DNA of 64,000 nt, taken from NCBI RefSeq assembly GCF_019039035.1, contig NZ_JAHNZT010000023.1, positions 62,001 to 126,000 on the forward strand, in the 5' to 3' direction. The notes under the pieces are model-generated. The model saw only the letters and a list, made by a program, of their open reading frames with translations. It searched no databases and was not told the DNA's origin. Positions 1-9,176 of the stretch are shown here, in pieces (the first letter of the stretch is position 1; every line of letters starts with the position of its first letter). A program made the position numbers and the translations under genes. The DNA comes from Citreicoccus inhibens. GTDB taxonomy: Bacteria; Myxococcota; Myxococcia; Myxococcales; Myxococcaceae.

Positions 1-4
1 CTCC

Positions 5-1219
5 ATGGAAGAGAGACGTCGGTACCGGAATGGGGAGGCGATGGTGGCCCTGGGCAACCCGTCTTTCGAGGCGGCGCGGCGGCACGGGGTCATTGACCTG
101 AGCGTCCACCACCTGGGTGGGGGGCGCCTGGGTCTGGAGGACGGACGCGAGTTCCTCAACCTCTCGTCCTGTTCCTATCTGGGGCTGGACGCGCACCCGG
201 CCGTCCTGGATGGCGCCATCGAGGCGCTCCAGCAGGAGAAGCTCATCGACACGGGCATCTCGCGCGTGCGGGTGCGGCTGTCACTCCTGGACGCGCTGGA
301 GCAGGAGCTGGGCGCGCTCTGGCGCACGCGCGCCATCACCGCCGTGTCCGCGAGCGCGGCCACCGCGGGGCTGCTCCCCTTGGTGGCGGGAGGCCAGCTC
401 TGCGACGACGGCCAGCCGCGGGTGATGGTGTTCGACAAGTCCTGCCACTTCTCGATGAACCTCATCAAGCCCATCTGCGCCGACGAGGCGCCGGTGCTGA
501 CGTGTCCCCACAATGATTTGAACTTCCTGGAGGACGTCTGCCGCAAGCACCCGCGCGTGGCCTACGTGGCGGACGGCTTCTACTCCATGGGCGGGGCCGC
601 GCTGGTGAAGGACCTCCTGGCGCTCCAGGAGCGCTACGGCCTCTATCTCTACTTCGATGACTCGCATGGCCTGTCCGTGCACGGCGAGCACGGCGAGGGC
701 TTCGTGCGCTCGCTCCTGGGCGAGGAGATCCACCCGCTGACCTTGGTGGTCGCCTCGCTGGCGAAGGGGTTCGGCACCTCGGGCGGCGTGGTGATGTTGG
801 GCGCGCGCCACCTGGAGGACCGCGTGCATCGCTTCGGTGGACCGCTGGCCTGGTCGCAGGGCCTCAACGTGGCGTCCATCGGCGCGGGGCTCGCCTCCGC
901 GAAGCTGCACCGCACGCCCGAGCTCGGCCGATTGCAGGGCGCGCTCCGGGCGAACCTCCAGCGCTTCGACGCGCAGGTGGAGGCGCCCAACCGGGGCAGC
1001 CTGTCGCAGATCCGCGTGGTGGAGGTGGGCGCCGAGGAGCAGGCCGTGGAGCGCTCGCGGCACATGCTGGACAAGGGCTTCTACACCTCGGCGGTGTTCT
1101 TCCCCATCGTCGCGCGGGGGCGCGCGGGCCTGCGGGTGATGCTGCGCGCCAACCTGTCCGATGACGACATGAACCGGCTGTGCAACGCGGTGCGCGCCGT
1201 GGCGGGCAAGGCCGCATGA
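5..1219 (+). CDS. alpha-oxoamine synthase family PLP enzyme (AONS/KBL/SPT-like)
   Basis: A 404-residue fold-type I PLP enzyme that by family condenses an acyl thioester with an amino acid, releasing CO2 and CoA. Visible residues: H148 in FDKSCHFS (PLP-stacking His), D190 in VADGFYSMGG, the FDDSHG motif at about 217-222, and the PLP lysine K254 in SLAKGFG. The length fits AONS, KBL and SPT members. I see no specific tie to biotin, because no bio genes are adjacent, so the product is open; a lipid or secondary-metabolite amino ketone is possible. The ATG lies at the window edge and the frame is open upstream, so the gene could begin earlier. Its stop overlaps the next start (ATGA), so the two genes are probably co-translated. 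Confidence 0.85.
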   Translation: MEERRRYRNGEAMVALGNPSFEAARRHGVIDLSVHHLGGGRLGLEDGREFLNLSSCSYLGLDAHPAVLDGAIEALQQEKLIDTGISRVRVRLSLLDALEQELGALWRTRAITAVSASAATAGLLPLVAGGQLCDDGQPRVMVFDKSCHFSMNLIKPICADEAPVLTCPHNDLNFLEDVCRKHPRVAYVADGFYSMGGAALVKDLLALQERYGLYLYFDDSHGLSVHGEHGEGFVRSLLGEEIHPLTLVVASLAKGFGTSGGVVMLGARHLEDRVHRFGGPLAWSQGLNVASIGAGLASAKLHRTPELGRLQGALRANLQRFDAQVEAPNRGSLSQIRVVEVGAEEQAVERSRHMLDKGFYTSAVFFPIVARGRAGLRVMLRANLSDDDMNRLCNAVRAVAGKAA

Positions 1220-2226
1220 GGAAGCCGGGCCTGGAGCAGGAGCGCATGCGCGCGGTGGTGATGGAAGGCACGGGCGGCCCCGAGGTGCTGCACGTGCGCG
1301 AGGTGACGCGCCCCCGCCCTGGCCCGGAGGAGCTGCTCGTGCGCGTGCGCGCCTCGGCGCTCAACCGCGCGGACCTCCAGCTTCGCGCGGGGGAGTTCCC
1401 CCTGCCCTCGGGCATGACGCCCATCCTGGGGGTGGAGGTTGCGGGCGAGGTGGTGGGCCTCGGCATGGACGTGCGCGGCTTCGAGCGCGGGCAGCGCGTG
1501 GCGGGGCTCGTCAACGGCGGGGGCTACGCCGAGTACTGCGTGATGGACCACCGCATGGCCCTGCCCGTGCGCGAGGGCGAGTCGTTCGCCCGCGCCGCGG
1601 CCCTGCCCGAGGCGCTCGTCACCGCGGACGAGGTCCTCTTCGAGCTGGGCCGGCTGCGCGCGGGCCAGTCGGTGCTCGTCCACGCGGGCGCCAGCGGCAT
1701 GGGCAGCATGTGCATCCAGATGGCCCACCACGCGGGTGCCACCGTCTATTTCACGGTCAGCACCGCGGAGCGCCTGCGCCGCGCGCGCGCGCTGGGCGGG
1801 GACGTGGGCATCCTGCGCGGCGCCGAGGACTTCGCGGGCGCGGTGCTCCAGCACACGCAAGGCGCGGGCGTGGACGTGGTGGTGGACTTCGCGGGCGGCG
1901 CCACGCTCTCGCGCAATCTGCAGGCGCTGAAGATGGGGGGCTGCCTGGTGCTCGTGGGGTTGTTGGAGGGCGAGCGCGCGGAGCTCGACGTGGAGGCGGT
2001 GGTGATGCGCCGGCTTCAGCTCAAGGGCACGGCCTTCCGCGGGCGACCGCTGGAAGAGAAGCGGGCCATCACCCACCGCGCGTGGGCGCGGTGGGGGCCC
2101 GAGCTGGAGGCCGGACGGGTGAGCCCCGTCGTCGACTCCGTCTTCCCCTTCGAGCGGGTGGCCGAGGCCCATCGCCACATGGCCGACGGCACCCACTTCG
2201 GGAAGATCCTCCTCGCGCTCGAGTAG
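1216..2226 (+). CDS. zinc-independent NAD(P)H:quinone oxidoreductase (MDR family)
   Basis: A 336-residue medium-chain dehydrogenase/reductase of the zeta-crystallin/QOR type. It has an N-terminal GroES-like domain (PEELLVRVRASALNRAD, then ILGVEVAGEVVGLG) and a Rossmann domain with the VHAGASGMGSMCIQMA nucleotide-binding loop. The catalytic zinc ligands of alcohol dehydrogenases are not evident. Start: the ATG at 1216 overlaps the preceding stop by four bases (ATGA); an internal Met ten residues later (MRAVVMEG) aligns best with family N-termini and is an alternative. Coupling to the oxoamine synthase suggests reduction of the ketone or enone product of that enzyme, which is inference. Function is assigned at family level only. 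Confidence 0.85.
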   Translation: MRKPGLEQERMRAVVMEGTGGPEVLHVREVTRPRPGPEELLVRVRASALNRADLQLRAGEFPLPSGMTPILGVEVAGEVVGLGMDVRGFERGQRVAGLVNGGGYAEYCVMDHRMALPVREGESFARAAALPEALVTADEVLFELGRLRAGQSVLVHAGASGMGSMCIQMAHHAGATVYFTVSTAERLRRARALGGDVGILRGAEDFAGAVLQHTQGAGVDVVVDFAGGATLSRNLQALKMGGCLVLVGLLEGERAELDVEAVVMRRLQLKGTAFRGRPLEEKRAITHRAWARWGPELEAGRVSPVVDSVFPFERVAEAHRHMADGTHFGKILLALE

Positions 2227-2256
2227 CGCGAGGCGTCAGCGAGGTGCAGACAGCGC

Positions 2257-2958
2257 CTACTTGGTGGACGAGCCGCTGCCGCCGTAGCCCTGCGCCGACT
2301 CCTGCTTCTGCTTCCAGTCCGCGCGGGCCTGCTGCTCCTGCTGGCGCTGCGCGTCCACGTCGCGCTGGGCCTCCTCCTCCTTGCGGCGGGCATCGGCCAG
2401 CTCGGCGTCGAACTTGGAGGCGTTGAGCTTCTGCGCGCGCACGTCGCCGCTCTTCTTGAGCGCCTGGTACTGCTCCTGCGCGAGCTGCGCATCCGCCACC
2501 GAGCGCTCGCGCTCACGCAGCGTCCGCATGGCCTCCTTGGTGGACACCGCGCGCTTGCGGTAGGCGACCTCCGACGACGCGGCCGCCACGCTCGCGTTCG
2601 CGTCCTGGAGGTCGTTCTGGGCCTGGCTGATGGCCTCCGCGCGCCCCTTGGACATGGCGGCCTCGAGCGTCTTCTGGCTCGCGGCCCGGCGGCTCTTGGC
2701 CGCGTCCTCATTGTGCTTGGCCGCCGACTCGGCGCTCTTCGCGTCCTCCACCTCGACCGCGGCGCGCTTGACGCTCTCGTCGGCCTTCTGTTGCGCCATC
2801 TGCGCCTGGCGCACGTCTCCCAGCTGCGCGTCCGGGACGCGCGCCATCCACTCGTCATTCACCTTCGCGTTGGCGCGCGACGTGCTGCAGCCTCCGAGCA
2901 CCAGCAGGCCCGCCCCGAACATCCCCACGAGTCCTCGACGCCAGGTCGAACAAACCAT
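2257..2958 (-). CDS. coiled-coil lipoprotein
   Basis: A 233-residue predicted lipoprotein of unknown function. The N-terminus MVCSTWRRGLVGMFGAG plus the lipobox LVLGGC marks a type II signal peptide. The rest is almost entirely Ala/Glu/Lys/Gln-rich heptad-like sequence (for example RRAASQKTLEAAMSKGRAEA and RKEEEAQRDVDAQ), so a long alpha-helical coiled coil at the inner or outer membrane face is expected. It ends in a short Gly/Ser-rich tail. The longest frame begins 48 bases upstream, but the Met at 2958 puts the lipobox at the usual distance. It converges with the upstream oxidoreductase. I recognise no named family. Confidence 0.75.
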   Translation of the reverse strand: MVCSTWRRGLVGMFGAGLLVLGGCSTSRANAKVNDEWMARVPDAQLGDVRQAQMAQQKADESVKRAAVEVEDAKSAESAAKHNEDAAKSRRAASQKTLEAAMSKGRAEAISQAQNDLQDANASVAAASSEVAYRKRAVSTKEAMRTLRERERSVADAQLAQEQYQALKKSGDVRAQKLNASKFDAELADARRKEEEAQRDVDAQRQQEQQARADWKQKQESAQGYGGSGSSTK

Positions 2959-3104
2959 GCGCTCCTCCCTGAGCGGTGTTGTGCACCCCACAGGGTAGGC
3001 ACGCATGGACCGGATGACAGGCCGTCATTCCTCGGGACAGGCCACGAGGAGCGCGTGGGCCCGGGGGTCGCTCCCCTGTCCGCCCCGCCCTTCGGGTGGA
3101 CCCG

Positions 3105-4109
3105 TCACGCCACGGCGGGAAGCTCCGGCGCCGCGCGAGGCACGCACGCCGCCGCGGCCACCACGACCTCCGGACCCGCTCCCGCCTTGTGGGCGTTCTC
3201 GCTCAGGTGGCGCCGCCACGCGCGCGCGCCGGACAGGCCCTGGAAGAGGCCGAGCATGTGGCGGGTGATGGCGCCCAGCGGCGCGCCTCGGACGCGCTGC
3301 GCCTCGATGTACGGCAGCATCGCGTCCACCACCTCGTGGCGCGTGAGCGGCACCTGCGCGCTGCCGAAGAAGCGCCGGTCCGCGTCCGCCAGCAGGTACG
3401 GCGTCTCGTAGGCCGCGCGGCCCACCATCACCCCGTCCACGTGTTGGAGCTGCTCGGCCACCGCGTCCAGCGTCTTGATGCCGCCGTTGATGGAGATGTC
3501 CAGGTGGGGGAACTCGGCCTTGAGCCGGTGCACCAGCTCGTAGCGCAGCGGCGGCACGTCGCGGTTCTCCTTGGGGCTCAGGCCCTTCAGCCACGCCTTG
3601 CGCGCATGCACGATGAAGCGCGTGCAGCCCGCGGCGGACACGCGCCGCACGAAGTCCTCCAACGTGGGCCACTCCTCCATCTCGTCGATGGCGATGCGCG
3701 ACTTCACCGTCACCGGCACCCGCACCGCCTCGCGCATCGCCGCCACCCCGCGCGCCACGGTGTCCGGCTCCGCCATCAGGCACGCGCCGAAGCGCCCGGA
3801 CTGCACGCGGTCGCTCGGGCAGCCGACGTTGAGGTTGATTTCATCGTAGCCCCACGCCTCGCCAATGCGGGCGGACTCCGCCAGGTCCGCGGGCTCCGAG
3901 CCACCGAGCTGGAGCGCGACCGGGTGCTCCTGGGGCGAGAAGCCCAGCAGGCGCTCGCGGTCCCCATGGAGGACGGCGCCCGTGGTGACCATCTCCGTGT
4001 ACAGCAGCGTGCGGGGACTGATGAGCCGCAGGAAGTACCGGCAATGGCGGTCCGTCCAGTCCATCATCGGCGCGACACACAGCGGCATGGGCGAGGCGGG
4101 CGTCGTCAT
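3105..4109 (-). CDS. dusA: tRNA-dihydrouridine synthase A
   Basis: A 334-residue FMN enzyme that reduces uridine to dihydrouridine in the tRNA D-loop. The N-terminus matches DusA closely: CVAPMMDWTDRHCRYFLRL, then LLYTEMVTTGAVLHGD and HPVALQLGGSEPADLA. The catalytic cysteine sits in EINLNVGCPSDRVQSGRFGA. FMN-phosphate motifs (VTVKSRIAID, ISINGGIKT, DGVMVGRAAYE) follow in the expected order. The start at 4109 is preceded by GGGAGGGGCG, a good ribosome binding site; the longer open frame upstream overlaps the cysteine synthase gene and is not credible. It lies 43 bases downstream of that gene on the same strand and may share its transcript. Confidence 0.95.
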   Translation of the reverse strand: MTTPASPMPLCVAPMMDWTDRHCRYFLRLISPRTLLYTEMVTTGAVLHGDRERLLGFSPQEHPVALQLGGSEPADLAESARIGEAWGYDEINLNVGCPSDRVQSGRFGACLMAEPDTVARGVAAMREAVRVPVTVKSRIAIDEMEEWPTLEDFVRRVSAAGCTRFIVHARKAWLKGLSPKENRDVPPLRYELVHRLKAEFPHLDISINGGIKTLDAVAEQLQHVDGVMVGRAAYETPYLLADADRRFFGSAQVPLTRHEVVDAMLPYIEAQRVRGAPLGAITRHMLGLFQGLSGARAWRRHLSENAHKAGAGPEVVVAAAACVPRAAPELPAVA

Positions 4110-4152
4110 CGCCCCTCCCATATCCGGACTGACGCCCCACGGCCAGGGGACT

Positions 4153-5157
4153 TCAGCCCCCCTGTCCGGTGAGCCGGAGCGGACGGACCTCCAGCTGCTT
4201 CGTCGCGAGGAACTCTGGGTTGAACACCTTCGAGGCGTACCGGCTGCCGTGGTCGCACAGCAGGGTGACGATGCGCAGCCCCTCGCCCGCGTGTTGGCGG
4301 GCCACTTCCCAGGCCGCTCGGACGTTGAGCGCCGCGGAGGTGCCCACCACGAGCGCGTCCTGCCGGGCCAGGTGGTACAGCATCTCCAGCATGGCCTGGT
4401 CATCCACCCGGACGGCCTCGTCCACCCGCGCGCGCCGGAAGTTCTCCGTGATGCGCATGATGCCAATTCCCTCGGTGATGGAGCCGCCCGTCGACTCGAG
4501 CTTCCCCTCCCGCACGTAGCAGTAGAGGCCCGAGCCCAGCGGATCCACCAGCACCACGCGCAGCGCGGGATTGCGCTCCTTGAGGTAGCGGCTCACCCCG
4601 GACAGGGAGCCGCCACTGCCCACCGAGGCCACCAGCACGTCCACCCGGCCCTCGCACTGCTCCCAGATTTCGGGCCCCGTCGTCTCGAAATGAAAGTCAC
4701 CGTTCGCGGGGTTCTCGAACTGGTTGGCCCAGAACCAGCCGTGCTGCTCGGAGAGGAGCCGGGCCTGATGGAAGAAGTGATTGGGATTGGCGAAGGGCAC
4801 GACAGGGACCTTGCGGACCTCCACGCCCATGGCCTCCAGGAGCTCGTATTTCTCGCGGGCCTGGTTGTCCGGCATGGTGACGACCACGCGGTAGCCGCGC
4901 TCGCGGCCCAGCAGGCCCAGGCCGATGCCGGTGTTGCCGGCGGTGCCCTCGACGATGGTGCCCCCGGGCTTCAAGAGCCCGTCCTGCTCGGCGCGGCGGA
5001 TCATGCCCTTGGCTGCCCGGTCCTTGATGCTGCCGCCGGGGTTCATGAACTCGGCTTTGCCCAGGATGTCGCAGCCCGTGGCGTCGCTGAGCGAGCCGAT
5101 GCGCAGGAGGGGCGTGTTGCCCACCGCGTCCCAGAGTCTTCCAATGCGTGGCGCCAT
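4153..5157 (-). CDS. cysK: PLP-dependent cysteine synthase (O-acetylserine sulfhydrylase family)
   Basis: A 334-residue fold-type II PLP enzyme. K45 in NPGGSIKDRAAK is the Schiff-base lysine. The substrate loop is EGTAGNTGIGL (about 70-80) and the phosphate-binding glycine run is SVGSGGSLSG. The C-terminal DHGSRYASKVFN motif is typical of the subgroup that includes fungal mitochondrial and many proteobacterial CysK-like proteins. The family makes cysteine from O-acetylserine and sulfide; some members use other acceptors, so the substrate is inferred. GGGGA lies a few bases before the ATG. It is upstream of dusA on the same strand and divergent from the permease at 5294. Confidence 0.88.
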   Translation of the reverse strand: MAPRIGRLWDAVGNTPLLRIGSLSDATGCDILGKAEFMNPGGSIKDRAAKGMIRRAEQDGLLKPGGTIVEGTAGNTGIGLGLLGRERGYRVVVTMPDNQAREKYELLEAMGVEVRKVPVVPFANPNHFFHQARLLSEQHGWFWANQFENPANGDFHFETTGPEIWEQCEGRVDVLVASVGSGGSLSGVSRYLKERNPALRVVLVDPLGSGLYCYVREGKLESTGGSITEGIGIMRITENFRRARVDEAVRVDDQAMLEMLYHLARQDALVVGTSAALNVRAAWEVARQHAGEGLRIVTLLCDHGSRYASKVFNPEFLATKQLEVRPLRLTGQGG

Positions 5158-5293
5158 GTCAGGTTCCCCGAGGGAAAAGGGCAGGCCTCCCCCGTAATGG
5201 AGTCCGCCGGCCCAGGCAACCCCTCCCCCACGCGACGCCTCGGACAGAAGCTGGTATCCCTGTCATCCCCCCTCACCCCATCGCGAGCCCGCT

Positions 5294-6571
5294 TTGACAG
5301 ACACCGACGTGGCCCTACCCGCAACGCCCTCCGCGCGCTGGTCCTGGCCGCCCCTGTTCGCCCTGCTCGACTTCCAGTTCGGCGCCGCGGTGGGACTGAT
5401 GCAGACGGCGGTGCCGTACTGGCTGGCGAAGGACGGCTTGAGCCTGGCGCAGATTGGCGTCCTGTCCGCCACCGCGTTCACCCCCCACGCGTGGAAGCTC
5501 CTGTGGGTGCCGCTCATCGACCTGGGGCCCTGGCGCCGCGTCTGGTACTGCGTCAGCGCGCTGCTCACCGCCGGGCTCCTGCTGGCGTGCACGCTCATCT
5601 CCGAGCCGACTCAGCACTTGGGGCTGCTCACCGTGTTGCTCACCGCGCTGCAGGCCGTGGCCACCACGGGCCACGCCGCGCTCAATGGGTTGATGGCCAA
5701 CACCACACGCCCCGAGGACAAGGGCAAGGCGGGCGGCTGGCAGATGGCGGGCAACGTGGGCTCGACGAGCCTCCTGGGCGCCATGGCCATCTGGATGGCG
5801 AGCGCGTTCTCGCGGCAGGTGGCGGGCATCAGCCTCACCCTGCTGGTGCTCGCCACCAGCGCGGGCATCTTCTGGATTCACGAGCGCGAGGACGCCACGC
5901 AGCGCCCCCGAGAGCCGCTGCTGCGCGCCGCCGTCGCGCGGGTGAAGGGCATCGTGACGGACCTGCTGCGCACGGCGCTCAGCCGCGACGGCATCATCAT
6001 GCTCGTGCTGTGTCTGGCGCCGGTGAGCTGCGGCGCGCTCACCAACCTCTTCAGCGCCATGGCCGGCGAGTACCACGCCCCCGAGCACCTGGTGGAGCTG
6101 GTGAACGGCCTGGGCATGGGCATCAGCGGCGCGCTGGGCTCGCTGGCGGGCGGCTGGCTGTCGGACCGGATGAACCGCAAGCTCGCCTACGCGCTCATGG
6201 GCGGCACCACGGGGCTGTGCGCCTTCGCCATGGCGCTGGCGCCCATGACGCCCGCCACGTACACCTGGGGCACGCTGGCCTACAGCCTCGCCAATGGCGC
6301 GGCCTTCGCGGCGTTCGCGGGCATGGTGCTGGAGATGGTCAGCGCGGGCGCGGCCATCACCACCAAGTACACGCTGTTCGTCGCCGCCTCGAACTTCGCC
6401 ATCAGCTACACCACCGCGCTCGATGGCCGGGCCTCGGGCTTCCGGGGCATGGGCGCGCGAGGCAGCATCGCGTTCGACGCGCTCATCACGATGGGCGGCA
6501 TCTGCGTGGTCATCGCCGTGTTCGTGCTCTTCCTGCGCAAGAAGCCCCAGGCCGCCGTCGCCACGGCCTGA
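5294..6571 (+). CDS. MFS permease, AmpG-like
   Basis: A 425-residue integral membrane protein with about 12 hydrophobic segments. The N-terminal pattern (FQFGAAVGLMQTAVPYWLAKDGLSLAQIGVLSA, split here by the membrane turn, then HAWKLLWVPLIDL) resembles AmpG/PAT-type permeases that import muropeptides or acetyl-CoA. Charged loops with GGWLSDRMNRK fit the MFS motif between TM2-3/8-9. The start is a TTG (TTG ACA GAC) without a clear ribosome binding site; a GTG five codons in (5309) is equally possible. It is divergent from the cysteine synthase. Substrate is unknown; peptidoglycan fragments would be the family-based guess. Confidence 0.8.
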   Translation: MTDTDVALPATPSARWSWPPLFALLDFQFGAAVGLMQTAVPYWLAKDGLSLAQIGVLSATAFTPHAWKLLWVPLIDLGPWRRVWYCVSALLTAGLLLACTLISEPTQHLGLLTVLLTALQAVATTGHAALNGLMANTTRPEDKGKAGGWQMAGNVGSTSLLGAMAIWMASAFSRQVAGISLTLLVLATSAGIFWIHEREDATQRPREPLLRAAVARVKGIVTDLLRTALSRDGIIMLVLCLAPVSCGALTNLFSAMAGEYHAPEHLVELVNGLGMGISGALGSLAGGWLSDRMNRKLAYALMGGTTGLCAFAMALAPMTPATYTWGTLAYSLANGAAFAAFAGMVLEMVSAGAAITTKYTLFVAASNFAISYTTALDGRASGFRGMGARGSIAFDALITMGGICVVIAVFVLFLRKKPQAAVATA

Positions 6572-6589
6572 GGCCCTCGCGGCGCTCGC

Positions 6590-7471
6590 TCACACGACCG
6601 ACGTGAGCAGCGCCTCGAAGAGGTCGCGCGGATCCAACCCCGGCGGCAGCCCCGAGACGCCGCCGTCGTTCACCTCGACCACGGCCCAGCCACCGTCCTG
6701 GAGCATCGCCACGTCCATCGTGAAGAAGGGCGAGTCGATGCGCCGCGCCAGCGGGGTGAAGGCCGTGAAGTCCGGCACCTCCACGTCGAACTCGTGGTAC
6801 GGCTCCGCGGCCAGCAGGCCCCGCCGGGAGAAGAACAGGCGGAACTCCAGGTGCGCGGGGCCCGTGGGCGTGCGGCCCATCACCTTGAGCGGCAGGTAGC
6901 GGCGCACCACCAGTCCCCGCTCGAAGCGCTCACCGCGCGCGTCCACCAGGTTCTCGCACGTGCGGGAAAAGTCCTCCGCCGAGGCGCCCTCGGGCACGTA
7001 GCAGGCCTCGGCCCACTGCTCCTTGGCGGACTTCACGTGGTCCTTGAGGATCCACGGCGGCGGCCCCAGCGATTGCGCGAGCCGCCACGCCTCGGCCGCG
7101 TCCGTCCCCTCCGTCCACACCGAGCGGGCCGTGTAGCGCGCCAGCTTCGGGTACCAGTGGGGCAGATAGAGCGCTCCGGCGTACTGCGTGGGGGACGTCA
7201 TCAGTCGGTGCCCTCGCTCGGCCACCGCCTCGGCCAGCTCGCCGTACTCCTCCTCGGTGAGCATCCAGCCCCGGTAGAGCATTCGCAGGCGGCCTCGCGC
7301 CGGGAGGTGCTCGACCGCGCGCGCGGCGTCTCCGGACAGGAGGGCCGCGAGGTCCACCGGATACGTCTCGACCCCGAGCGCCTCCGCCGCGTCCGCCTCC
7401 ACGTCGAAGGGGTCGGACTGGTGGGGGTTGCGCCCGAACACGATGGCGACCCCCTGGCGTGACGGACTCAT
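6590..7471 (-). CDS. ATP-grasp domain protein
   Basis: A 293-residue protein of the ATP-grasp superfamily, which ligates a carboxylate to an amine or thiol through an acyl phosphate. Seen: a nucleotide-binding strand WILKDHVKSAKE, an acidic EFRLFF strand, and the terminal metal-binding segment VVEVNDGGVSGLP. The layout resembles stand-alone ATP-grasp proteins of the DUF4343/R2K type found in many bacteria without a known substrate. The start is well supported by GAGGAGG about five bases before the ATG. It converges on the permease gene with 18 bases between the stops. The reaction partner is not identifiable from sequence or neighbours. Confidence 0.75.
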   Translation of the reverse strand: MSPSRQGVAIVFGRNPHQSDPFDVEADAAEALGVETYPVDLAALLSGDAARAVEHLPARGRLRMLYRGWMLTEEEYGELAEAVAERGHRLMTSPTQYAGALYLPHWYPKLARYTARSVWTEGTDAAEAWRLAQSLGPPPWILKDHVKSAKEQWAEACYVPEGASAEDFSRTCENLVDARGERFERGLVVRRYLPLKVMGRTPTGPAHLEFRLFFSRRGLLAAEPYHEFDVEVPDFTAFTPLARRIDSPFFTMDVAMLQDGGWAVVEVNDGGVSGLPPGLDPRDLFEALLTSVV

Positions 7472-7658
7472 CGCCCACCTCCTCGCGCCACCTCCCCGTT
7501 CAAGACAGCCACGGCAGGGAGAACACCCGGACCATCACCGACACAGGAGACACGCGGCATCGAGAGCGCCTTTCGCCTGGAACAGCGGGGGGCGCACTCC
7601 GACGAGGCCTGCCGCAGCACCTGACACGCCCGGCGACAGAAAAACCGAGTCATTCAAT

Positions 7659-7688
7659 TTGGTATTTTTCTTGTTTTGCTGCTTTAAT
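7659..7688 (+). promoter_or_regulatory. candidate sigma-70-like promoter of the RCC1 lipoprotein gene
   Basis: In very GC-rich surroundings there is a local AT-rich stretch with TTGGTA (7659-7664), an 18-base spacer and TTTAAT (7683-7688), 29 bases before the ATG at 7718. Matches to consensus are moderate. No operator-like repeat is evident. Confidence 0.4.
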
Positions 7689-7717
7689 GACACACGGCCG
7701 CGAGCGAGGATGCGCCC

Positions 7718-9166
7718 ATGGCAAGTTCACGCATGTGGAGTCTGGCGCTGCTGTGCGCCGGGTTGGGTTGCTCGGACGTCGCGGTCCCCTCGCCGGAGGA
7801 TTCGTCGGGCGTGGAGCCCCGGGGCGCGCTCACCGCGGATGGCGGGAGCGAGCCGTCCGATGGGGGCGCGGGCTCGGTGGCGTTCAGCATCCACACCGCC
7901 GAGTACCAGGCGTTCTATCTCGTGGACGGCAAGGTGCTGGGCATCGGCTCGAACCGGCTGGGACAGCTCGGGTTCGGCACCTCGGTGGCCTACAACCAGG
8001 TGCCGGCGGCGCCCATCGCGGTGGACCCCGCCCTGCGCTTCCAGGGCGTGTGGGGCGGCGGATACCAGAGCATCGCGCTGGATGTGCTCGGGCGCGTGTG
8101 GACGTTCGGGGACAACCGCTTCGGTCAGCGGGGCGACGGGACGACGAATGACCTGCCCAACTCGCCCGCGCCGGGCAACAACGGCATCCCGTACGTCATC
8201 CCGCAGGACGCCAGCGGGCAGCCCTTCAACGGCGTCATCGCGGTGCGCTCGGGGCTCCTGTTCAACCTGGCGCTGAAGCAGGACGGCTCGGTGTGGGTCT
8301 GGGGCCTGAATGGCACGGCCGTCGGCAACTCGATCGGCATCGCGGGCGACGGCGACACGGTGGGCCGCAACATGACGCGGCCGTTCAAGGTGCCCCTGCC
8401 CACGGGCACGCGCATCGTGGACATCGAGACCAACGACTTCATCGTCTTCGCGCTGGATGACCAGGGGCACGCCTGGTCCTGGGGCGGCGGCGCCATTGCC
8501 CAGGAGAACCTCGGCACGGGTCGCCCCACCGAGTACGCCCAGCCGCGCCAGGTGGCCATCACCTCGCGCATCGTCCAGCTCGCCCCGGGTGGGGACGCGT
8601 TCGCATACGCGCTGGACGACCAGGGCCGCCTGTGGGGCTGGGGCGTTCGCGGAACGTATTTGGGCCTGGGCAGCGCCACGGGCGGCTGGAACCCGGTGGC
8701 CACGCCTCGGCTGCTCTCCTTCCCCGAGTTCGGCGCGCATCGCGTCGTGCAGGTCGCGGCCTCCGGCCACACCACGCACGTCATCCTGGATGACGGGACG
8801 CTGTGGGGGTGGGGCGACTCCGCCATGGGCGAGGTGGGCAATGGCGCCATCCTCGACTTCGCCGCGTACCCCACGCCCTACCGGTGGGATTGGGGCCTGT
8901 TCGAGAAGCTCGTCTTCCGGCCCGTGCAGATCGCCCCGGGCGTCACCTTCCAGAGCATCTCCACCACGAGCGAGTCCTTCTATTGCTACGCGGTGGCCAC
9001 CGACGGCCGCGTGTTCTCCTGGGGGCGGAACAAGACGGGCATCCTGGGCAACGGCGTGCTCCCCACGGGTGACCTCGCCAATCGGCCGGACAGTTGGAAC
9101 GTGGCGACCGCCACGCCCGTGCCCGCCCATCTGCTGACGACCGCGACGCCCACGCCGAGCCGCTGA
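7718..9166 (+). CDS. RCC1-repeat lipoprotein
   Basis: A 482-residue predicted surface lipoprotein. The signal ends in the lipobox CAGLGC (Cys18), followed by a Ser/Asp/Gly-rich linker. From about residue 50 on there are RCC1-type repeats, each with a W/F-G-x-N-x-x-G-Q-L/R-G core: GSNRLGQLGFGT, FGDNRFGQRGDGT, WGWGVRGTYLGLGSA, WSWGGG, WGWGDSAMGEVGNGA and SWGRNKTGILGNG. This predicts a single seven-bladed beta propeller. RCC1-repeat lipoproteins are common and multicopy in myxobacteria; the ligand is unknown. GAGGA lies nine bases before the ATG. The gene ends 10 bases from the convergent SWIM gene. Confidence 0.88.
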   Translation: MASSRMWSLALLCAGLGCSDVAVPSPEDSSGVEPRGALTADGGSEPSDGGAGSVAFSIHTAEYQAFYLVDGKVLGIGSNRLGQLGFGTSVAYNQVPAAPIAVDPALRFQGVWGGGYQSIALDVLGRVWTFGDNRFGQRGDGTTNDLPNSPAPGNNGIPYVIPQDASGQPFNGVIAVRSGLLFNLALKQDGSVWVWGLNGTAVGNSIGIAGDGDTVGRNMTRPFKVPLPTGTRIVDIETNDFIVFALDDQGHAWSWGGGAIAQENLGTGRPTEYAQPRQVAITSRIVQLAPGGDAFAYALDDQGRLWGWGVRGTYLGLGSATGGWNPVATPRLLSFPEFGAHRVVQVAASGHTTHVILDDGTLWGWGDSAMGEVGNGAILDFAAYPTPYRWDWGLFEKLVFRPVQIAPGVTFQSISTTSESFYCYAVATDGRVFSWGRNKTGILGNGVLPTGDLANRPDSWNVATATPVPAHLLTTATPTPSR

Positions 9167-9176
9167 GCCTCGGCGC